Origin: Parus major
Taxonomy: Eukaryota; Chordata; Aves; Passeriformes; Paridae
NCBI RefSeq assembly: GCF_001522545.3
Contig: NC_031768.1
Location: 87,542,431-87,606,430 of the forward strand
Length of the DNA: 64,000 bases
Direction of reading: 5' to 3'
Positions 44,110 to 54,342 of the stretch are shown piece by piece (position 1 is the stretch's first letter; each line of letters opens with the position of its first letter). A program made the position numbers and the translations under genes. The notes under the pieces are model-generated. The model searched no databases. It was not told the origin of the DNA and was given only the letters and a program-made list of their open reading frames with translations.

Positions 44110-44714
44110 NNNNNNNNNNNNNNNNNNNNNNNNNNNNNNNNNNNNNNNNNNNNNNNNNNNNNNNNNNNNNNNNNNNNNNNNNNNNNNNNNNNNNNNNNNN
44201 NNNNNNNNNNNNNNNNNNNNNNNNNNNNNNNNNNNNNNNNNNNNNNNNNNNNNNNNNNNNNNNNNNNNNNNNNNNNNNNNNNNNNNNNNNNNNNNNNNNN
44301 NNNNNNNNNNNNNNNNNNNNNNNNNNNNNNNNNNNNNNNNNNNNNNNNNNNNNNNNNNNNNNNNNNNNNNNNNNNNNNNNNNNNNNNNNNNNNNNNNNNN
44401 NNNNNNNNNNNNNNNNNNNNNNNNNNNNNNNNNNNNNNNNNNNNNNNNNNNNNNNNNNNNNNNNNNNNNNNNNNNNNNNNNNNNNNNNNNNNNNNNNNNN
44501 NNNNNNNNNNNNNNNNNNNNNNNNNNNNNNNNNNNNNNNNNNNNNNNNNNNNNNNNNNNNNNNNNNNNNNNNNNNNNNNNNNNNNNNNNNNNNNNNNNNN
44601 NNNNNNNNNNNNNNNNNNNNNNNNNNNNNNNNNNNNNNNNNNNNNNNNNNNNNNNNNNNNNNNNNNNNNNNNNNNNNNNNNNNNNNNNNNNNNNNNNNNN
44701 NNNNNNNNNNNNNN
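44110..44714. other. Assembly gap (605 N) inside GAPDH
   Basis: The gap lies between the noncoding first exon and the first visible coding exon of GAPDH. The start-codon exon is not seen in 43598-44109 or in 44715-44757, so it must lie inside the gap. Confidence 0.95.
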
Positions 44715-44757
44715 GCCTCTCTCTCCCCCCGCGCATCTCCCCCGCCCCGCCCGTTAC

Positions 44758-44824
44758 CTGCTGCCTCCGAACCGCCCGGCGCGCAGTGAGGAGGTGGCGC
44801 AGCGCCTCTCCGCCGCACTTTATA
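44758..44824 (-). promoter_or_regulatory. GAPDH: GAPDH core promoter and noncoding exon 1
   Basis: On the minus strand a TATAAAG box occupies 44818-44824. Transcription would start near 44790, and a strong donor GCAG|GTAACG ends the noncoding exon at 44758. Upstream (plus-strand 44838 onward) a palindromic GC-box cluster GGGCGGGGGCCCGCCCCGCC suits Sp1. TATA plus GC boxes is the known GAPDH promoter architecture. Confidence 0.85.
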
Positions 44825-45344
44825 GCCGCGTGAGGGTAGGGCGGGGGCCCGCCCCGCCGCGACGCCGACGAATGGCAGCGCGGAGGCCGGACAGGGCTAC
44901 GTGCGCCCGTGCTGCGGGTGCGGCAGGCGAAGACCCCCCCTGTTTCCCCCGCCCCGCCGCCCCCCGTTAACAAAGGCCCAGAGCCGGGAACGGAGGGTCC
45001 GTAGCGATCACATTCCCGTCGAGCCACCCCAAGGGGGTTGGTGGTGCTGGTGGCGGTGGTGAAAAATGCACCGGTCCTTGCGGGGAGGTGTCCCCAGGGT
45101 GAGGATGGGCGGCTGCCCCCGAGGAGACGGGGAGGGACCCCCGGGTGATAGCTGGTCAGGGGCTGCTCTCGCCGGGGTCGCTGCCACTCCGGAAGATGGT
45201 ATGCGCTGCTTTCAATGATGGTATGCCCTGGTAACAAAGGGCACGTAGCCGCCCACACCGGCTGCAGGCTGTGCCCCCTTGAATGGAGTAGTATCCAGTA
45301 TCCGAAGGGACCTACGGGGAAGGCGGAGAGGGACTCTTCGTCAG

Positions 45345-45626
45345 GAGCTGTAGTGATGGGACAAGGAGTAATGGGTACAACTTGAAAGGGGGGAAATTTA
45401 GGATGGATATTAGGAAGAAGCTCTTTACTGTGAGGGTGATGAGGCACTGCAACACGTTGCCCAGGGAGGCTGTGGATGCCCCAACCGTGGCAGTGTTCCA
45501 AGCCAGGCTGGATAAGGCCTTAAGCAACCTGCTCTAGCGGGAGGCATCCGTGCACGTGGCACGGGGGTTGGAACTGGATAATCTTTAAGGTCCATTCCAA
45601 CCCCTTAACATTCCATGATTCTACGG
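45345..45626 (+). repeat. CR1 LINE 3' fragment upstream of GAPDH
   Basis: The segment contains ttaggatggatattaggaag, gttgcccagggaggctgtgg and gtccattccaaccccttaac and ends near attccatgattctac. This is the typical CR1 3' end in plus orientation, 5'-truncated to about 280 bases. It is well conserved and so probably relatively young. Confidence 0.93.
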
Positions 45627-45749
45627 CTGCAAGGGCAAATGGGGTGCAGGGATGCTGGGGTCACCTGGAGGGAGCAGTGGGTCTCCAGGCGTTGCCCATT
45701 CCCCCTGAAATGGGTACTGGTACATTCTCCCTGGCTGGGAGTTCTCCCT

Positions 45750-47350
45750 CCTCCAGACTGAGACCCTCCTCTGGGGTGGGTTTATCCAGGCGTGCTCTGG
45801 ACGGAGCCCCCGGCCGGGCGCTGCCCCGGCAGGCCACGGGCGGCAGCGTGAGCACCATCTTAATGAGGCACTGCGGCAGTGCTGCCGCTGCCCGCGGGAC
45901 GTGACGGCGGAAATCCTGCTCGTCTGCCGTCTCGACCCGCCTTCCCCGGCTGCCTGCGAGGAGGAAGCGCTCCTGGCATGGCCGCTGCCCGGCTCCCCAC
46001 CCCCCCCCAAGCTGGGCTCCCTCCGCCTCCATCCTCCGGCTCTGTGCGGAGCAGGTGCGGCGGGACAAACCCACCTTAGGTACAACGCCCAGAGCACGCA
46101 CAAATCCCAAATCTCCCATCCCGGAGGAAGGTGTGGGAACAGTGGGGATGCAAATCTGGATTGACAGAGCGGGTGGGGGTGGTGGGAGCTGGAATGTCCC
46201 TGTGGCTGCTCGGCTGAACACGGCTTTGAGNNNNNNNNNNNNNNNNNNNNNNNNNNNNNNNNNNNNNNNNNNNNNNNNNNNNNNNNNNNNNNNNNNNNNN
46301 NNNNNNNNNNNNNNNNNNNNNNNNNNNNNNNNNNNNNNNNNNNNNNNNNNNNNNNNNNNNNNNNNNNNNNNNNNNNNNNNNNNNNNNNNNNNNNNNNNNN
46401 NNNNNNNNNNNNNNNNNNNNNNNNNNNNNNNNNNNNNNNNNNNNNNNNNNNNNNNNNNNNNNNNNNNNNNNNNNNNNNNNNNNNNNNNNNNNNNNNNNNN
46501 NNNNNNNNNNNNNNNNNNNNNNNNNNNNNNNNNNNNNNNNNNNNNNNNNNNNNNNNNNNNNNNNNNNNNNNNNNNNNNNNNNNNNNNNNNNNNNNNNNNN
46601 NNNNNNNNNNNNNNNNNNNNNNNNNNNNNNNNNNNNNNNNNNNNNNNNNNNNNNNNNNNNNNNNNNNNNNNNNNNNNNNNNNNNNNNNNNNNNNNNNNNN
46701 NNNNNNNNNNNNNNNNNNNNNNNNNNNNNNNNNNNNNNNNNNNNNNNNNNNNNNNNNNNNNNNNNNNNNNNNNNNNNNNNNNNNNNNNNNNNNNNNNNNN
46801 NNNNNNNNNNNNNNNNNNNNNNNNNNNNNNNNNNNNNNNNNNNNNNNNNNNNNNNNNNNNNNNNNNNGCCCGGCCCCCGGCCGGGGGCAGCCACCGCCGA
46901 GCGCGGACGCGGCAAATTAGTACAGCTTTTTTAATGAGCGAGTCCTCAGGCACGGGGAGCGGGGGTTCGGCGGCCGCGGCGGGCAGCTGCGGAGCCGGGC
47001 AGCTCCTGCTCGTACTGCCGCGCCGCTTCCTCGCTGCCGCAGCCTCCCTTTTCCGGGCCGGGAGCTTCTGGGCTTCGCGCAGCGGTGCGTCGTGCTGGTT
47101 CCCGAGCCGGTGCTGGTTCCCGAGGCTGGCTGCCCTCCGGCTGCGGAGAAGCGGGCCTGGTGAGCCGCCCAGCGGTGTCCCGCCCGCCTGCTCTCGCCCC
47201 GGCCGGCCCCAGCGCCGCGCCGGCAGCACGGGGCGGCCCCGGTCCCGGCCTTTTTCCCCGGCGGCTGGCAGGTGGTGGCCCCACAGCCTGCCCCGCTGCC
47301 CCATCCCTTCGCTGTCTGTGCGCTCAACTCTGCCCTGAACTTATTCCCTG
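45750..47350. other. CpG-rich region with no assignable gene
   Basis: Both sides of the N gap at 46231-46867 are very GC- and CpG-rich, at a density like that of the NOP2 and GAPDH promoters. The part below the CNP1 stop may be CNP1 3' UTR: an ATTAAA on the minus strand at 46930-46935 lies about 470 bases after the stop. On the minus strand 45661-45850 also reads openly and ends in CTCCAG|GTGACC, which could be a 5' exon, but I recognise no protein in it. Confidence 0.5.
46231..46867. other. Assembly gap (637 N) in a CpG-rich region
   Basis: The flanks are GC-rich on both sides, so the missing bases are probably GC-rich too. What the gap contains cannot be known from this window. Confidence 0.95.
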
Positions 47351-47404
47351 CCCGCTTGCTCGAGCCCACACGCTTGGCTCCCTCACCTCGGAGGCCCTCC
47401 GAAG

Positions 47405-49170
47405 CTAACACCCCAAACCACTGAAGGTCCCGATTCGGTCCAGTTTCAGCCCGAAGCAACCCCTGGGCATGGCCTTCCAGGCCCAATCTCCAGGCAGTGC
47501 CCACTTGCGACTGGCGAGGTTCTTGCGCCAGAGGGATGGACGGGCAGCTCTAGCCCCAGATGGGAGGAAGGGGAGAGTGGAGGAGAGCAGCTGAGGACCA
47601 AAGCTGGATCCCTCCTTCGTGTCCTCTTCTGTCAGTGTGGACTCGGACTCCAGGGGCAGCAGTCGTGAAAGGAGCATCTGGGATAAACGGAGGAGAGTGG
47701 GGTGATGCCTGTGCTTCTGGTGATAAGTCTTGTACCCCCTGGTACCTCAGTTCCCATACGTCCTGAGGGCTCAGGCAGGACATTAAAGTGATGCCTGCTC
47801 ACAGCACTGTGTCTGTGACATTGCATCCAGACACAGGGAAGGGCTTGACCAGCAGCTCCCACTGTCTGAAATGACTTTGCTGTCCAAAACAGCAGGCAGA
47901 CAGCTGCTGTGAGCTCTGCCTGCGGGCAGACTGCCCTGCTCTTGTACAACCATACACACATCCTGCCTTGCCCCAGATTTGGAAGGTAACTGTCTTCAGT
48001 CCTTGCTCCTTTTGTGGATGCTGAGCATCTCTGTGTGCTCAGGCTGCTATGTACCATTTCATTTTTCCAGATGGCTGCTGGGAAGGATGGTCCTGCCTCA
48101 AAGACCTGCTGATAAAATGGGGGAGAGGCAGGAGCAGAGCAGGTGTGAGGAAGGGGGACTCCCCATCAGCTGGAAATCCTCTAGGTTAGCTGTGCTGACT
48201 GTAAACCCCCAGCACTGCTAGGAGACAAGGGTTAGGGGATGTGTTGGGTGCAGTGGAGGCATGGCATTGCTGCCCAGAGAAGCTGCCTGCGGGAGCCGTT
48301 CCACATCTGTCTCTCACATGGATGCTGAGCTAAGGCTGAGGATGCCTTTGTGCAGCTCTGTGTGGTAGCAAGTTAACTGAAGCAGACACAGGCATCCTCA
48401 GTGAGGAGTGAAAGTGGTGAGTCATAGCAGGATCAGTCTTGTGATTTTAGTTCATGTCCTGACTATTTCCCTGTGGCTTTCCCAGGGTGATGTAAAGGCA
48501 ACCTGGGGCTCAGGTTAGGGTTTGGGTAAGAGCGAGCTGGCTAGATTTGAAAGCCAAAAATACTATTGCTGTAATTGCTGAGGATAAAAGATTTACTCAA
48601 GTGAAGAAGCCCTTAGCTGGCATCCTGACACGGCTCTTGGCCTTAAAGAGGGTCTTTAAGGGGAATAGAACTGAGCTTAGGAGCAAAACTCCTGGCCTAA
48701 CAGGATGCATCTTTCCTCTGAAACATCTGAACTAGGCACTGAACATGAGAGACATGACTGTAATTATCTGGTGGCTGCTGACACAGAGTGGGCTTAGAAA
48801 GGACCAGGCTCTTCACTGGTAAAAGCTTTTGCAGAGCACTGAAAGCTTTTGTCTGTTTCCTATCTTGAAATGCTGGTGCTCCTTAGGGGCTGGCTTATAA
48901 AGCTAAAGTCACCCTAAAGCTGAGCCTGCTGAAGGGGAGAGTGCAACAAGAGTAGACAGCAGCCTCTTTGTAGTTGGAATTTGGGACCACCTCTCATTTG
49001 AGGTTCAAGCGCAACCTCCCCTCCTCCTCCCCTCCTGAAATCCACCTCAGGTCTCTCCCACTCCCTCCTACCTGTAGCCTCTGTCCTGGTAAGGACACAG
49101 TCTGAACGCTGGCAGAGAGCAGAACCAAGAAGAGGAAAAATGAGCAAGGCCACGACCGAAGCCCCAGCAT
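47405..49170 (-). CDS. CNP1: C-type natriuretic peptide precursor, probably CNP1 paralogue, complete
   Basis: This encodes a secreted peptide hormone precursor expected to activate the receptor guanylyl cyclase NPR-B (family knowledge). Exon 1 (49170-49072) gives 33 residues: MLGLRSWPCS, a hydrophobic core FFLFLVLLSASV, then QTVSLPGQRLQ, a classic signal peptide. The donor CTACAG|GTAGGA is phase 0. Exon 2 (47677-47405) starts after TTTATCCCAG and encodes a 90-residue propeptide with acidic ESTLTEEDTKEG, a dibasic site in LASRKW, and the hormone ring CFGLKLDRIGTFSGLGC followed at once by TAG. The 17-residue Cys-Cys ring with DRIG and SGLGC is the family signature; ending exactly at the second Cys marks a C-type peptide, unlike ANP, BNP or VNP. 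Total length is 123 residues, usual for preproCNP. The locus between GAPDH and NCAPD2 differs from NPPC (human 2q37), so I infer CNP1; CNP2 cannot be excluded. Residues T-F after DRIG are unusual, since most CNPs have S-M or S-L. Confidence 0.92.
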
Positions 49171-49247
49171 CTTTAGCCCAGGGCTGGTGGGCGGCAAGAC
49201 AGGACTCTCAGCATCCGTGTTGGATGTGGTCCCTAGCCCCTCTCTGC

Positions 49248-49254
49248 CTTTATA
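49248..49254 (-). promoter_or_regulatory. CNP1: TATA box of the natriuretic peptide gene
   Basis: TATAAAG on the minus strand lies about 80 bases upstream of the ATG at 49170. Transcription starting about 28 bases downstream gives a short 5' UTR of about 50 bases. A TATA box with a short leader is usual for natriuretic peptide genes. Confidence 0.75.
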
Positions 49255-49259
49255 GCTTT

Positions 49260-51720
49260 GGTTCTGGCAGGCAACTGCCCCAACTCCCTGCTGAACCACC
49301 CCCTGGAGCTCCTTAACCTTTCAGCCCTTTTGTCCAGGGAGATATATTTCAGGGTGAGCTCAGCAAGACCCCTTCCTCTAAAGAAAAGGGACACAAAGGT
49401 GTTTACTGAGTGTCGGGGAAGACAAATGTGAGTTGAGCTGCTGCTGGCCAGAACCTGGAGGTGTCTGTCAGGGTCAGGGATGGGGTGACACTTTGAAACA
49501 TTTCCCAAAAGGAGGATATTGAAGGCTGCATTGTGTAGGAGTATTGAACATACTCCTCATAGGCAGAGTGCTGTTAATGCTATTTCTCTAATCGGTGTGA
49601 GCATGAACTGCAGCTCAGCTAGAGGTAGGCACACTGCTGGCTGCACCAAACGGACACAAATTCAGCTTGACTGAAAACACAGGCTTTTGTTTTTAATATT
49701 TAGATCTTGGTGAGACAGTTGGGCTGGGAATGAAGAGCTCCTGCTGCAGAAGGTGGGTGAATTCCAGTACTGTACAGAATTTGTAGCAGTGACAGGAGCG
49801 TGGGTCTAGTACTATTTGGCGTATAATTTGCGGTCTGTCTGTCCCAAGTCACCATCTGGAGGACTGAGCTGAGTTTCCAGAGGAACCGTTACAGAAAAGA
49901 GCTTGTCAAGACTCAGCTTGCACTTTCTCAAGCTCAGGCACACAATGGGAGCAGGATAGCAAGGAGCAGATTCCTACCTCCTAAATCTTCCGGCCATTAG
50001 TTCCCCCCACTTTGTTTACCTCTTCCATTTTACTGTAGTTTCTCACCAGCTGAACAAGGCAATGAGGTCACTGTTTGGAGATCAGGGTGCAGAAGTCAGC
50101 CTGGGTGTGAAGACAGAAACTAATCAGCAAAGTTTGTCAGGGGAGAGGAAAGGGAGGACTGTACCCCAGTACAGGATTAGCAGTGGGTGTGCTGGGAAAG
50201 TTTAACAGCACCCCAAACTTCCCTTTGTTCAGTACTGTTGCACAAAACAGTTGGGTCAGAACTTGACAGAACATGTTCTGCTGCCTGCTTTTGTTTATTT
50301 TTTTCAAAGAAAGAAGAAAATTAGAAAAAACTCTTCTCCAGAGAGAACAAAAGTCACAGTTCAGATATTTGCTCTGTCTCTCCCTCCTTCCCTCCCTCCC
50401 TTTCTTCCTTCCAGACATTGCACTTGCAGATGCAGGTTTGTGGGTCCATTTCTTCTCTGCCCAAGGAGACAGAAATTTTTACAAACCTTTTGCATCCAGT
50501 CCACAAGAAGCAAGTATGGGCCTTCAGTCTGGAGTGCTGATGCCGGAAGCAGTGCTTTGCACAGCTGTGGACATCCAGTTTTGCTAGCTCCAGCTGATGG
50601 CTGCAGCCCACAGCTCGTGCTGTGTCCAGAGCAATGTGATGCTCTAGTGATCCTGTCTGGCATTCCTGTCACCCTGACGCCTGGGCCAGCACATGGAGGG
50701 CCTCCCAAGGCCACCTGGAGACATTTTGTGGGAAACAGGATTACTTTCATACCAACCTTTGAATCTACAAAGCACAGGGGACTGCTGGACAGTCACGGGA
50801 CACGCACCCCACGTGGGCATTCAGATGGGGTGCCTGAAACAAACGAGGTATGGGATGTGTGCACATATCCCATGTCAGCCAGCCCCTCCTTGTGCTGGAT
50901 GCAGTAGTGTAAGGGGCTGTGTGGTGTGAAAGTTTCAGAGGGATGGAAAAGAGAAGAAGGACAGGAGGTAAGCACATGCTCATGCTGCGTGCAAGGTGTC
51001 CCAGAGGATGCTGTTCTGTACTTCCCAGTCACATGTGGCCATCCAGAAAGAGCTGAGTCAGTGTGCTCGAGCACTCCTGCTGCCGGCAGGAGCAGCTCTG
51101 CTGGAACAGCACCGGTGACATGAGTCAGTCAGTCCTTTCCTGAGTGAAAGGTAAGTGCAAAAGCAACACGCTTTGGTTTTGATATGAAATGTAGCAGCAG
51201 TTTGATCTAGCATCACTTGAATGGGGTGGCCCCCATAGTGCAAGAAGAATGCCAGAAATGTGTTTGCAACTGCTCCAAAATTCCAGCCCACTTGCACAAA
51301 GACTGAGCCCTGAAGGGGCGGACAGGCTTTGAGATCTCAAATGACAAGTTCCCTCCTTGGGTTCAGCAAGAGCTGCGGCTGGCAAGAGGGAAAGAGCCAT
51401 CACTCTCCCATATTAAGCAAGAAACTTCAGAGACTGCAGAAAAATTGCAAATTTTCTTGTAGATTCTTGTAAGTTCTTGAAAATCCAGCAATGCCTGGAT
51501 AAAATGCAGGTGCTCGGTAACTCAGGTGCTGTGATATTGCAGCTGCTCCACGTCCCAGATCCTTGCTGGGACTGCAGTAAAACTGAATAGTAACTCTGAC
51601 ATGTCCTGGCAGTGACTGTGAAGTGAAAAGGCTTTGGCAGACAAGTCCTCGATTGCCCCAGTTTTCTCAGACTCAAATAGGTTATTGTCCTTCTTTCCTC
51701 TCTGATGCTAACAAGTTTCC
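49260..51720. other. Intergenic region upstream of CNP1, no recognisable gene
   Basis: I see no supported exon, RNA gene or repeat on either strand beyond a short CCTT-rich stretch at about 50380-50415. Regulatory sequence for the hormone gene probably lies in its first few hundred bases, but I cannot assign specific sites. Confidence 0.5.
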
Positions 51721-51722
51721 CA

Positions 51723-51729
51723 TATAAAA
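51723..51729 (+). promoter_or_regulatory. Candidate TATA box of an unrecognised gene
   Basis: TATAAAA is followed about 120 bases later by a consensus donor CAG|GGTAAGTGG (GT at 51849). A strong acceptor with a pyrimidine tract, ttttcactcccactttcccag, ends at 52379, 58 bases before the ATG of the candidate gene below. Together these would form a promoter, noncoding exon 1 and first intron. The link is inference. Confidence 0.35.
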
Positions 51730-52437
51730 ACCCTTCCCCCTTGGATGCTGGGGCACTGACTCCAGAGCTTGCAAGACCAGAAAAGTGGTCTGCTGCTGAA
51801 TCACAGTCAGCCTTCTACAAACAGTTGCTTATATAGGAAAGGAGCAGGGTAAGTGGAGACTGGGAGATCTGGGAACTGGGCAAAGTACTGAGGGAACACC
51901 CCTTGGCCCAGGGTGATAGAAAGGGATGATAGTTGCTGCAAGCTCTAGAAGTGTACAATATTCACACTATTCCACCTTTTGTAGGATTTCAGAGCAACCA
52001 TGATCAGAAGTCCCTAGAGAATGGAAACACTATTGATCCTGGCACTGAGGAGTCCCACTGCCTCAGAATACAAGGGAGTGGGATTACTCCTTCAGCAGTG
52101 ATTTATGGTCATTGTGGCAGCCACCAAAATATATGTTTGTGAAGAACAGTAGGGCAGCAATTATCTACTTAAGGCAGTAGCCACTGTATAGCTGCCCAAA
52201 CCCCTCTCAGGTTTTACCTCATCTTTCTTCAGGACTTCCTTTGTCCATAACACAGGACTCCTAATTCTTCCTGTATCAGGAGAGGACAGTGAGAAGCAGA
52301 GGATGCTCCACCTGAACAACCTGCAGAAGAGGACCAACCAGAGCTCTCACTCACTGACTTTTCACTCCCACTTTCCCAGGCAGCATAGTGCCTGGGACTG
52401 AGCAAAGGACAGACTGCAGAACAGTGAAGGAGCCAGC

Positions 52438-53175
52438 ATGTCAGTCCAGTCACTGATTGCCAAACCCTCCTTCCAGGAAGATGACTGTGTGGATCTCCTG
52501 AAGGAAAAAGTTCAACCATTTGTAGTGGAAAAGTATGGCCTGAAGGTGAGCCAATGCTTAAGAGTTTTATGGCCACCTCACTTCCTCTATCTACTCATTC
52601 ATATCTCCCCTCTACTGCAGCTTGGCAACATATTATCTCACATCTACACAAGACTTACTGCTTGTAAAACCTTGAGCTTGGGCAGACATCCATATATGCT
52701 GTCCTTTATTTATTCCTGTATGAGTGTCATACCCTGTGGGTGGTGAGGGAATCACGTATGGTGTGCATGACTCTGTGCTGTATTTACTGTCAATGCTGTA
52801 GCTGCTACCTTTGCCTCCTGGAGCCTTCACTGAATATTTTATCAGGAAGGAGGAATATTGCTGTAGCTTTCTGATCTTTGTCTTTCACATGATTGTCCTG
52901 TGGCTACTGGCATGCTCTGGAGTTGGAGCATATCTGTATTGGTATTTGGCTATTAGGCTGGTGGTAAGTGGGCAGGTATTTTCACTGACGCATGGGACTC
53001 AAGGGGGTGTTTATAAATACACCTGTCACCCCGTCATTTCCCCCTCTACTTGTTTCTGGAAGCATTTAACATGATTATGTCCATTCAGGTATCAGCATGA
53101 AAAACCATATGCTCAGGTTAGCACAAAGCTATGCACTTCCTAATGATTTGGTTTTTTTAATAGGGATCAAAATAA
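52438..53175 (+). CDS. Candidate small membrane protein gene, unrecognised
   Basis: I do not recognise this protein. A splice chain with closing phases gives 119 residues: 52438-52545, 52621-52742, 52846-52963 and 53164-53175 with stop TAA. Exon one reads MSVQSLIAKPSFQEDDCVDL then LKEKVQPFVVEKYGLK before donor AAG|GTGAGC. The second exon follows a good acceptor (ctcccctctactgcag). The third encodes basic-acidic KEEY and then a long hydrophobic stretch CCSFLIFVFHMIVLWLLACS, a convincing transmembrane helix, before donor GTG|GTAAGT. The last exon adds only GSK. Skipping the third exon also keeps a frame, with a 61-residue hydrophilic tail beginning DQNKLQQ. A TATA box and noncoding exon can be proposed upstream. 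The second exon has unremarkable composition, and the whole could be a chance arrangement. Confidence 0.3.
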
Positions 53176-53359
53176 GCTACAGCAGCTACTTCTGCAGCCA
53201 GAGCAGAAGGGAACTGAGCAGCATGTTCTACTTGCCGGGTGTACCCAGGGTGACCATAACTGTGGGAAAGTTGTCTCAGAGACAGAGACTACAGATCTGC
53301 AGAAGGACTGGAGAAGAGGACCACCCTTCCCATTCCTGCCCAGCTAGTGACTAGTCTGC

Positions 53360-54290
53360 TTTCTAGGCAGCTGACAAGGTAAGAGGAAATAATTCTGTAG
53401 TAAGAGCTTTGGGACAAATGCCAACTTGCCTCTAGACAGAAGGTTAAAGGTTATTTATGTGATTAACACAAAATCTTATTTGGGGCACTTCATGTTCACA
53501 GGGCAGTTTAAGGAGTGCCAGGACTGACTTGAAAACTGATGTGGCATTTGTGAAAGGAAAAAAAAATCTAAGTGCCAATTTTACTTGAAACATAATTGGA
53601 TTTGCAGCAAATACATTCCAGACAGCAGTAAGACAATCAAGGCTATCAGTATACTTAGTAACTTATCAAATTAGCATTATTACAAGTTACTTCTTGTTTT
53701 GTTTTTTTAGCTTTTAAAAGATTTTTTTTCCTATGGACTTTCCTTCCTATTGATTATTGAAGTGCTCTAGTCTAAGTTAGCCTCTCTCTCTCTCTTCTCC
53801 TAACACCCCACTCCTCGAACACTTCTTTGATAAGATATGCACAAGAAAAAGATCCAGGTACCTTCCCCTCAAAACCCTGCTTGGCTTTACAGGACAAGAG
53901 CGGCAAAAAGGATGAAATATAAAAGGGCCTAAACCCAGTACAACTGCATTGGTCCCGTGTTAAAAGCTGAATAGTGTAGTATAAAGCACATATAAAATGA
54001 GAAAGGAATGAGTGTTTTGTACTCTGTGGGTAGTTCGCGGTCTTCTTAAGAAAGACTTTCTTCCAAAGATTTTTCTTTTTTTTTTTAATTTTAATAAGAG
54101 CAGCTTATTCTCATCTGCAAAGCCAGGGCAAAATCAGTCCAAGTGGCAACTATGTTCATCATCACTTCTTTTCTTTGTGGAGATATCAGAAGAAAGGGTT
54201 GGAATTACTTTAGCCTGGTGTTAATGTCCATTTTGTCCTCATTTGAAGCACTGCTGTATTGTGGGCCAGTTCAGACAAGAGAAGGCGACT
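53360..54290. other. Intergenic region downstream of NCAPD2, no recognisable gene
   Basis: This AT-richer kilobase contains a short CT repeat at about 53780-53800 and A/T runs near 54070-54100, but nothing that I can support as a gene or RNA. Confidence 0.5.
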
Positions 54291-54306
54291 GTTGCATAAA
54301 GGGAGT

Positions 54307-54312
54307 TTTATT
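54307..54312 (-). terminator. NCAPD2: NCAPD2 poly(A) signal
   Basis: AATAAA on the minus strand lies only about 30 bases beyond the NCAPD2 stop codon, giving a very short 3' UTR of roughly 50 bases if it is used. Confidence 0.7.
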
Positions 54313-54342
54313 TTTAGTTAAAGGCAGTGGCAGATGGTTCCC

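Noticed and set aside
46055..47338. Plus-strand open frame across the third gap, with a donor-like GGTGAG near 47160
   Set aside because: Most of it is N. The readable end is Ala/Gly/Ser/Arg of CpG-island type with no recognisable domain, and it runs antisense to the likely CNP1 3' UTR.
46917..47504. Minus-strand open frames overlapping the CNP1 hormone exon
   Set aside because: They are in another frame from the clear hormone coding frame and end in low-complexity Arg/Pro/Ala sequence.
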